Positions 45,657-54,349 of a DNA stretch of 64,000 bases are shown in pieces. Under the pieces are notes generated by a model. That model made no database searches, was not told where the DNA came from, and was given only the letters and a program-made list of their open reading frames with translations. The DNA comes from Dipteris shenzhenensis (Eukaryota; Polypodiophyta; Polypodiopsida; Gleicheniales). A program made the position numbers and the translations under genes. The DNA lies in NCBI GenBank assembly GCA_047967505.1, contig CM106539.1. One strand, written 5' to 3'. Each line of letters begins with the position of its first letter. Positions within the stretch are counted from its first letter, which is position 1.

Positions 45657-46419
45657 CACCGCATATTAACACGCGGTGCCAAGAGTTGCAAATTTTCCTT
45701 TTTCCAGTGATTCAACCCTTAGTTTTCAAAAACAATTTTGCTAGGGGAGGCAATAATTTCACTCCTAGAGCACTGCGTATTAATACGCAATAGTAAACTT
45801 TGCAAAGCTAGCTTTTTTTCCACTTGTCTTTGGTAGCAATTTTGCTAGTAGGAGGGAGTGATTTCAATAAGGAAGGACTGCATAGAGCAGAATTCAGCCT
45901 TGAAGTGGAGACTAAGGCAATTTTTGCTAGCGATTAAAATGGCTACAAAGGTAACGATTTGCTAGTTGGGACACCGCATATTAATATGGTGCTTCATAGC
46001 ATAGTGATTTGTTGGCTAGAGCAGAGCGTATTAATACGTGGTTCCAAACGTTGTGATAATTGCATATTTTCCCTTTAGGAAGGCAAGATTACATAGGGCA
46101 TTAAAGGAAGCAATTTGAAGGTTGTAGCATTGCGTATTAATATATTGCTCCAAAGGTTGGACCTCTTGCAGATTCACGATTGCATTATAGTGTTGCGCCC
46201 GTGCCTCATCTTGGAGCCATTTGCTATGGCTCAAGCAAATAGGTGAATTTTGGCTTGCCTTTGATGGTGGTTTCTACTTTTGAAGCACAAGTCTGTATTA
46301 ATACCATGTTGTGGAGACGTGGCTTTTACAAAAGTATTATTGGTGTTTAGGGAACATAGCAAGACATTGCTTGGAGCTACTCTTGCATGCAAGAACACAA
46401 TGGATTAATACACTACTCC
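45657..46419. repeat. cluster of seven quasi-palindromic TATTAATA motifs
   Basis: Motifs centred on TATTAATA: CACCGCATATTAACACGCGGTG (45657), TGCGTATTAATACGCA (45774), CACCGCATATTAATATGGTG (45972), GCGTATTAATACG (46026), TGCGTATTAATATATTGC (46131), TGTATTAATACCA (46294) and TGGATTAATACACT (46401). Each is followed by a GCTCC/GGTTCC/GTGCC-like string. Spacings are about 115, 200, 51, 104, 163 and 107 bp. Confidence 0.8.
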
Positions 46420-47390
46420 AAACCCATCTCACACAAGTGAGTTTCTAGAAACAAATAGTGATCAGACAAACAACATACTTTCAAACTTCATATAGCATAG
46501 TCGAGGTATCACAAGATAGCATATTTTTACAATTGCTTTCATGATTGTTGCGATAGGAACATGCTTGTAAAATAACTTTCTCTAGTTCTCTCTAGTTCAG
46601 AGTGATGGGTTTGTTTTTTAACCATGGATTGTTTTTTGATATCGTTGGGTTTCAATCTTTGAATCATGGTCAAGAAGAGGGTTTTGAAACTTGGCCAAAA
46701 GGATAAGCCTCCTCTTTCCACTCTTGCAAGGGCACAAAGACAAAAAAGAGAGTGCCCCCTGGTCCTTAAAGTGGAGAATCTTATGTGATATTGGTCAAAC
46801 TATGAAGTGCAAATGATAATTTTAAAAAAATTGAAAGTCAAATGCAATGCTTTGGGATGAATACTTGTGATACATATGTTTTGAAGGCAGGAATGGAGCA
46901 TGATGTGCTTAGGTGTATGGTCTAATATGATTAGAATTCTTTGCTTGCACTTTTAAATGTGAGTGTCTCAAAAATATATCAATAATGTTGAACAATCAAA
47001 TAGTTATCTTAAATGCAGTGCTATTTGTACATTCATATCTATTTGTAATGTATATTGTGTGGTGAACTAGCGTGCTATGAAGGCTATGAAGAAGCAATGG
47101 CAAGGGAAATGGTGAAAAGGGATAAGAATGTTCAAAGGATCAAAGAGAAGAAACAAGTTCATTACATCTTTGTTGATGATGAATGCTCAACAAGTTCGAC
47201 TTGAGCTGGAGTTTTCACCACTCACTTTTTCTGGCAAGCAATGCAACCTCTCTTGGTTTTCACTGCTCACTTTTTTGCCTCGCTCGGTTTTCCCCGCTCA
47301 CTTTATCGACTGCCTCGTCTACAAATAGTAAGAATGGTTCAAGTGTTCTACAAAAGTGTTAGGTACCTCTTAGTGGCTAAAGGGAAGGAG

Positions 47391-47549
47391 TGATGATATC
47401 TCAAGTGTTCTACAAATAGTAAGAATGGTCTTGTATTAAGAGGTGATGATATCTCAAGTGTTCTACAAATAGTAATAATGGTTTTGTATTAGGAGCTGAT
47501 GATATCTCAAGTGTTCTACAAAACTATTAGATACCTCTTCGTGGTTGAA
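47391..47549. repeat. 53-bp tandem repeat in nested element
   Basis: TGATGATATCTCAAGTGTTC begins at 47391, 47444 and 47497, exactly 53 bp apart. Copies contain TCTACAAATAGTAAGAATGG. A related partial copy starts near 47317. Confidence 0.92.
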
Positions 47550-48107
47550 GGGAAGGGGTTGGAAGTATGCGCAAAATCTCTAGGAACTACAGGATGGTTG
47601 CAATTTTGAATGTCATAAATGACACTTGGGTTTTTTCAACATACGGGTGAACTATTTTTAAACATTCACTTCTTTCATGGTTGATAACACTTTTAATAAG
47701 AAGAACCATTTTGAATGTCATAAGTGTTGATGCAATCCCATGCTATGAAGTCTACAGACAATTTTTTTTCCTCGCATATGGGTGAAGTGATGTTTACATT
47801 ACTAAGTTCAACATATCAAGCAATGCATTTGTTTTGATTATTGAAGGAGTTGTGATAATAAGACCCATTTCAAATGCAAAAGAATTGTTGTATCAGTAAT
47901 GGAATCCGCTTTGGAGTGGAAATTCGGTTTCTTTCAAACCCACATACTATTGTTGCATAATGTGAGTATGGCTCCAATTGTAAGTTAAGGTAGACTATAA
48001 TTCGCAATGTTGGTATAGTTACACATAGTAACATAAGTTTTATTTTTGAGAATCTTCTCAAATAGTGGTTTGCACAAAGCTATGTTGAGTACCGCGATAA
48101 GGAAATT

Positions 48108-48171
48108 GTGGAAAAGCTCGCTCGCTTTTTTGGGCCCGCTCGCTTTTCCTCACTCGCTCTATCGACTGCCT
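48108..48171 (-). repeat. right terminal repeat of nested element
   Basis: Contains GCTCGCTCGCTTTTTTGGGC and ends TATCGACTGCCT. A second copy with the same ending TTTATCGACTGCCT is at 47205-47315. The reverse complement resembles the left terminal repeat in its GCGAGC-rich part. Confidence 0.65.
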
Positions 48172-48173
48172 CC

Positions 48174-49142
48174 ATGTCGACTAGCAACCTCAATCTGGAG
48201 GCGTCTGCTAAGTTAGACAACTCCAATTACGGTACATGGAAATACTGAATGGAGACCATTCTTGTGCTTCAGGACAAATGGGAGTATGTCGATGGGTCTA
48301 CACCTAGACCATTGGCCGATCCAACCACAAGTAGCTCTACTCCATCTGTTGTCACAACACCAGCAACGGGATCTACATCGAGATTTACATCTATACAAAC
48401 AGTTTCCGCACCAGTAGTAGATCTTGCCATAGCCCGAGCTCAAGCAGAATGGGATAAGAAAGACAAGTATGCCTATCACCTGATCAAGCCAAATGTGCAA
48501 GATGTCATGCTAGGACAACTCAACACAGTCAAAACATCAAAAGAAGCATGGGATATGTTCGCAGCTCTCTACGAGTCCAAGAACACATCTAGGATTCTCA
48601 CACTGAGAAACCAAATCAACCAGAGTTTCTGCAACAGTAGTGAAATCGGTCATGCTTATGTACTCCGCATAAAAGACTACAACAATCAACTTGCAACAGT
48701 AGGAGAGACTATGAACCTCGCAGAAATGGTTCAAGTAATCCTGAATGGACTAGGAGAGGGATATGAGAATCTAGTCCAGAGTATTGCCATACAACGGCAA
48801 ATTTCGACACTGGAAGAACTTCAGTAAGTTCTACTTGGTGAAGAACTCAGGTATCAGGCAATTCAAGCACATAAAGGTCATTCTAATGATCAGGCATTCA
48901 TAGCTTCAAACAGAGGCAGAGGCAAAGACAGAGGTAGATCATACCCAAAAAGTGGTCATCATCAACAAAATCAAAGTCAGCATCAACATCATCCTCAGCA
49001 AAGAGGAAATCATTCCAATTGAGGAAGATTCCAAGGACGAGGGAATTTATCCACCAATGTGTCAAACATTCACTACAAATACTGTCACAAGTTTGGACAC
49101 TATGAAAGAGATTGCCGCAAGAAGCAATACGACCAAGGCGGT
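48174..49142 (+). pseudogene. copia gag of D1
   Basis: The start is the ATG at 48174 (MSTSNLNLEASAKLDNSNYG), which lies inside the 9-bp duplication. A TGA at 48246-48248 follows, probably from TGG in the usual KYWME string. The frame is then open from 48249 to 48827 with the UBN2-type capsid region (KTSKEAWDMFAALYESKN, LRIKDYNNQLATVGE), ending at a TAA. After an arginine-rich linker a zinc knuckle is readable at 49074-49115 (YKYCHKFGHYERDC). Its first cysteine is tyrosine, so the CCHC knuckle is damaged. Directly after it the sequence jumps into integrase. Confidence 0.9.
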
Positions 49143-49889
49143 CAATGGGTTCACTTTATTACTTGACCTTCATCGATGACTACAGCAGATATTGTTGGGT
49201 CTACTTTCTGAAAGAGAAATCTGAAGTGTTTTCCAAATTTCAAGAATTCAAAGCCATGGTAGAAAACCAGACAGGCAGAAAGATCAAGGTCATGAGATCA
49301 GATAGAGGAGGTGAATACATGTCTTCAGCATTCATGAACTTTTGCAAAAATCACGGCATACGAAGACAATTCACATGTGCAGATACTCCTCAGCAGAATG
49401 CAAGAGCTGAAAGGAAGAATGGGACTTTAGCAGATAGTGCTAGAGCAATGCTTAGTGAAAAGCATCTTTCAAATCAGTATTGGGCAGAAGCAATAGCTAC
49501 AGCAAACTACTTGCTTAATCGGATTCCTACCGAACCGATACAGGGTATGACTCCTTATGAAGCATTCACTGGACACAAGCCACACATTGGGCATCTCCAC
49601 ATATTTGGTTGCATAGCATATGCCCACATACATGATGATCATCATAGGAAATTGGATGCAAAGTCATGCAAATGCATCATGGTTGGCTACAGTGAAGAAA
49701 GCAAAGCATACAAATTGTATGATCCCATCAACCGCAAGGTCATTATCTCCAGAGATGTAATCTTTGATGAGGAATCAGAATGGAAAACCTCACCTACACA
49801 GGAGATAGCAGCATCGACTTCACAGTCATCTACAGAACAAGTTGATGAAGAAGAGCAAGAATTGCCAGCAACAACCCAAGCAGAGCCAT
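49143..49889 (+). pseudogene. copia integrase of D1, N-terminus deleted
   Basis: The sequence begins at YYLTFIDDYSRYCWVYF. The protease, the H-H-C-C zinc region and the first catalytic aspartate (usually in HSDVCGP) are missing. The second aspartate (RSDRGGEYM) and the glutamate (NARAERKNG) are present, as is the C-terminal FGCIAYAHI and KVIISRDVIFDEES. The frame is open from 49112 to a TAG at 49889-49891, which is followed by CAG and looks like a mutated glutamine codon. It could not act as integrase. Confidence 0.92.
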
Positions 49890-49891
49890 AG

Positions 49892-51504
49892 CAGCTCAGA
49901 CGGTCTACTAGGGAAAGCAGACCTCCAGCCAGATTGACATATGCTCGGAAAAACAAAGCAATTTAGGTGGAAACCACCAACTATGCTCTTATGACTACCA
50001 TCATGGTTACAGAAGAGCCAGTGTACTTCGAAGACGTAGTCGACAAGCCAGAATGGCAAACTACTATGAATGAAGAAATGGATGCTTTGTATAAGAATAA
50101 TACTTGGGAATTATGTGACCTTCCACTAGGAAAGAAGGCCATAGCCAACAAATGGGTATACAAAGTGAAGTATAATCCAGATGGAAGTATTCAAAGATAC
50201 AAAGCCAGACTAGTTGCAAAAGGATTTGCACAACAATATGGTCAGGACTATGATGAGACCTATGCTCCAGTAGCAAAGATGGATTCCATATGGTTCTTGA
50301 TATCACTAGCGACACTCAGTAAATGGAATGTGTACCAGCTCGATGTCAAGAATGCATTTCTCAATGGTTATCTAGACGAGGAAGTCTACATGCAACAACA
50401 GCAGGTTACGTTGAACGAGAAAAGGAGAATAAGGTTTGCCATCTCAAGAAAAGTCTATACGGCTTAAAACAAGCACCCAGAAGTTGGTATAATAGAATTG
50501 ACAAGTATTTTGCTGATCTGGGATACATGAAATCCAATGCAGATCATACTCTCTACTACAAAGTTCAAGGGGAAGACATTACTATTGCACTTTTGTACGT
50601 AGATGATCTGATTGTGACAGGAAGTAAGGATAGCTTCATCAGAAAATTAAAACAAGACTTATCTGCGGAGTTCGACATGAAAGATCTTGGACTTATGCAC
50701 TATTTTCTTGGAATTGAGTTCTGGAGAGATTCAGATAGCACATTCATGAGTCAGCTCAAGTATGTTGACAGTCTCCTGAAGAAGTTTCATATGGCATATT
50801 GCAAGATTGTAGCCACTCCCATGGAACAGAGTTTGAAACTTACTAAAGATTCAGAAAAGCCTATAGTCAATGATAGATACTACAGGCAACTCATCGGATC
50901 TCTTATATATCTGACAATCACACGGCTAGATATTTGTTATGCAGTAAGCTCACTATCACAGTTTATGGCAAATCCAAAACAGTCTCACTGGAATGCAGCC
51001 AAAAGAGTCTTGAGATACATTAGAGGTACAAGACAGTTTGGGATAGAATACAGAGGAAGTCATCCACGGTTGCATGGATACTGTGACAGTGACTATGTCG
51101 GAGATCATGAGACCAGTAGATCGGCACAGGGATATGCATTTTTCTTTGGTCAAGGTGCTATATTATGGTTGTCAAACAAACAACCAATTGTTTCTTTGTC
51201 TTCGACTAAAGCAGAATATAGGGCACTCACTACAGGTGCATGTGAGGCTATATGGCTCAGAAGACTATTGTCAGAAACAGATTACTTTGATGAGTCAAAA
51301 CCAACAACAATATACTGTGATAATCAATCGGCTCAAGCATTGGCCAAAAATCCAGTATATCACTCCAGGACAAAGCACATTGATGTCAGAGAGCACTTCA
51401 TCAGAGAAAGAGTGTTACTTGGTGACATCACACTGCAGCATTGTGATAGCAAAGAAAATGTTGTAGACATCTTTACCAAACCACTTGGTAAAGAGCTTTT
51501 TTGA
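49892..51504 (+). pseudogene. copia reverse transcriptase and RNase H of D1, one frameshift
   Basis: Reverse transcriptase: WELCDLPLGKKAIANKWVY, then YQLDVKNAFLNGYLDEEVYM near 50340, then YVDDLIVTG near 50600. RNase H keeps all acidic motifs: GYCDSDYVGD, SSTKAEYRAL and TTIYCDNQSAQAL. It ends FTKPLGKELF with TGA at 51502-51504. A TAG near 49963 (in KNKAI*VETTNY) is probably a changed CAG. A single-base loss near 50400 (usual MQQPxGYVERE) shifts the frame, so 49967-50467 and about 50400-51504 are in different frames. It is the best-preserved pol region in the window. Confidence 0.94.
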
Positions 51505-51641
51505 GAAACACCGATTAGCTCTTGGTTTGATGCAGATAAAGGAGATTCCCATTAAAGGGGTGTGATGGAATGTAATGATCAGTCCTTCTTCGATTCCCCA
51601 GAATCATCATCTTGAGGGAAGGCCTACTTCATGATGTTGAT

Positions 51642-51653
51642 CTTGAGGGAAGG
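51642..51653 (+). other. polypurine tract of D1
   Basis: CTTGAGGGAAGG directly precedes the 3' LTR. The same 12 bases also occur 31 bp upstream (51611-51622), so the tract is duplicated. Confidence 0.8.
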
Positions 51654-51910
51654 TGTTGAGAGTTCACGCTCAACATCATGTGATCATGTGTGCATAGCAC
51701 CATCACGTGATCATATGTGCATAGAACTAACCTTATAGAGTGCTATAAAGGAAAGGGCTAGATCCCCTAACCCTAACCTTAAAAGGGTTTGTATATATTC
51801 TATTTTTTCAACTAAATCTAGTGTACAGTTAGTCATTTGTGGTGTGATCTCTAGCTATGCCCTCTCTCCTCATCTCCACTCTTCTCCTCTCCCCTATTCA
51901 TATTTTGTCA
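51654..51910 (+). repeat. 3' LTR of D1
   Basis: 257 bp, TGTTGAGAGTTC to ATTTTGTCA, followed by the duplicated AGAGT. Confidence 0.95.
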
Positions 51911-52471
51911 AGAGTCCTTGCGCGACAGGTAATGGAATCTAGGCTTCGTTGCTATAGCAGATTTCCTCATAAGTGCCACAACTAGGACTTTGTACTCTTA
52001 AGGGTATAACCAAGTGAATAGTCTAAAAGAAATGTGAGGTCCTTTGTTCAATGTACGGTCCTTTTAAGCATGAAACGTATTAATTTCAAAGTAAAAACTA
52101 TATTACCATAGTCCTAGTTGTTTGATCTTACATTAAAGGCCAATCGGAGCAAGGCACTTACCATTAGAGTACGTAGGGGGTATCCAAGGGAGGAAAAAGA
52201 GCTCATGTACCTTGGCTCATTAATGGTAATTTGGCACCATTTGCAGACTTACTATGACATATAGTGGAGGACAAGCCTAGATTATAGGTGACTCCTGGAA
52301 ACATGTAGGAGAGCGAGTTAAATATAAACATTGGATGCCATCAATAGCGAAAAGGAGGATCTAGCATGGTAAAGTAGTGAAAACTCATGCAGAGGATAAG
52401 GCATTGAATGCATACTCCCATAATTGAGTGTGTGTGCTAATTAGGTTAGGAATGTGTGTGTGTGTGTGTGT
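51911..52471. repeat. 3.2-kb array unit 6, right part after D1
   Basis: Resumes at AGAGTCCTTGCGCGACAGG, matching unit 1 from about 29990, and ends in a GT run (52453-52471). Left and right parts together make about 3.25 kb, equal to a full unit. Confidence 0.9.
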
Positions 52472-53890
52472 AGCTACTCCCTCCCTCTAATCTGCACCCT
52501 ATTTACCTACCCTATGTTGGAGTTACCTTCTTGCTATTATGATGTCTATCCCTCCATATTCTCTCTATTACAAGCTCTTCATTGTCTTGCAAGCATGGTG
52601 AGTAATAGAACTACAATGCCATGCAATATTGTGTCCTCTTGTTTGTTCCACAACACCAAAATTGCATTGGATGTGTGGATCACTTGCACCTATGGCTTCA
52701 ATGAATAGATAGTCATGAAAGGATCTACCAAGGGTCCACATAAGCTTCCCAAGAGCAAGATGGATGATGTTTTGCATGAGTGAAAGTGCCAGAAAGGATC
52801 ACTTGCAAGGTGCAACATGTCTACATGGGAAAAGACATGTGCCTATGTCCATCACTCAATAAATCTAGGATATTATTACATTGAAAGTCTTTCTATTTGT
52901 GCACCTTTTTTACCTATGAGTGTCATGAGTACATTTCAAAATTTTACACTAATATTAGACAATCACTTATTCATGGCAGATGTATAGCCTTTGAACTTTG
53001 AGTAGTGCAATCCAATTGAGTCATTCATAGATAAGTTCATTGTGATTCATGAGGATTTAGGTAAGTAAATGCATGCTTGAGATAAGTCTTTCTCTTTGCT
53101 ATAGAGGAATGTGTATTGGTATAACGCAACATACATTATGCAAAGTCAAGCATCAAGCTATGGCCATCTTCAAACAATTGCACGACAACTTCAATACATG
53201 GAATATAGCATGGTGGACTCAAGGACATTGTAATCATACAATGACAAGATTGCAAAGGATGTGGGTATGGCAATGAAGTTCACATTTGGCTCCAAATGGG
53301 AAAGTTTTCTTCATTTGTGCCTTTACACTTTATTTTCCTATTTTCACAATATACAGATGCATGAAACAATAAGATGTGGTCATGCAAGCGTGTAGATGAA
53401 AATATTCTTGAAAATTTACTTGGGATGAATTTGGGGACCCTAGCTAAGACAAACAAAGGGTGATGTGTTTCAATGTCACACATGTAAGGACAATGTGATT
53501 GTTGCTAGGTACCCCATATCACCCCCAATATTGTGTTTAACTTTCCAAGACACGTGCTAGAAGACAACATGTGGCTATTGGCTTTCCCTTGATGCTAACA
53601 ATGATAACAATATAGAAGAAATCTTATCTATTGATGTTGATCAAGGAGGTGTTAAGAATGAGACCATCAAATCACAATGGGCTCTAAGATATGTGTGAGA
53701 ACACCTATTTGTCATGGAGGATGGCATGTCAAAGTCGTTCAACTTTACCCTGAATGGTGAAATGGTAGGAAGGCATGTAAAGAATTGCATACACAGTGCC
53801 GATTTTTCCCTCTTAAAACATTAAAGATTTGTAAACAATATGTTGACTAGTCCAGGCATTAAATTCACGATTTTGGATTCTGGATTTTGG

Positions 53891-53958
53891 CATTTGCAAG
53901 TCCTTGGATCAAGGATTGGAGGATCATTTGCAAGTCCTTGGATCAAGGATTGGAGGAC
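53891..53958. repeat. two-copy 34-bp tandem repeat
   Basis: CATTTGCAAGTCCTTGGATC starts at 53891 and again at 53925. The copies are essentially identical. Confidence 0.93.
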
Positions 53959-54328
53959 ATAGAAAAATGTGGTATAATTTATTTGGATGTTTTTACTACT
54001 TGGTCTCATGTCTAAAACTTTCCAATAATACTTGGGATTTATTTTGAAATTTTCATTTTTAAGGTTTGGGTATATATAGAAGTAAGGGTCAGTTTCACTT
54101 TCACTTTTCACTTTCAACTTTAGAGAGCCATATTTCTCTTACTCTCAAAATTACCTCACTTTCTCAATTGTAATTTGGATTAATCTTCCATGGATTCAGC
54201 AAGATCTATGTTGTATGGCTTAATGTTCCATGGATTTCGACAAGAGCTACATTCCATGATTTCAGACTCCAACTTGTAGATAGGGAGGAGGAGCTTTTTT
54301 GAGTGTTTAACAAGACCTAGGTGTCCTA

Positions 54329-54349
54329 GATATATATATATATATATAT
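54329..54349. repeat. (TA)n microsatellite
   Basis: About ten TA dinucleotides in GATATATATATATATATATG. Confidence 0.93.

Larger units (their letters stand above)
43240..48171. mobile_element. nested 4.9-kb element with 9-bp duplication, Mutator-like by duplication length
   Basis: The sequence interrupts D1 exactly at its gag start and is flanked by CCATGTCGA on both sides. A 9-bp duplication is typical of Mutator-like transposons. The ends are only imperfect inverted repeats: GAAAGCGGGCGAGCCAAAAA near 43266 mirrors TTTTTGGGCCCGCTCGCTTTT near 48127. Related copies of both ends occur inside it (43782 and 47315). I see no transposase. It contains a 28-bp repeat, a palindromic motif cluster and a 53-bp repeat, with possible captured gene pieces at 44555-45650. 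The superfamily is an inference. Confidence 0.7.
40295..51910 (+). mobile_element. Ty1/copia element D1 (11.6 kb, contains a nested 4.9-kb element), AGAGT duplication
   Basis: Identical-length 257-bp LTRs (about eight differences) bound the element, with a perfect AGAGT duplication at 40290-40294 and 51911-51915. The right flank continues the 3.2-kb repeat exactly, which confirms the boundaries. Subtracting the nested element leaves about 6.7 kb: LTR, primer site, 2.7-kb leader, gag, partial integrase, reverse transcriptase, RNase H, purine tract, LTR. Protease and the N-terminal part of integrase are deleted, so it is not autonomous now. Confidence 0.96.

Noticed and set aside
43782-47315. 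A second, inner copy of the nested element bounded by the internal end repeats
   Set aside because: The 9 bases left of 43782 (TAAATTTTA) and right of 47315 (CGTCTACAA) do not match, so there is no target duplication for an inner insertion.
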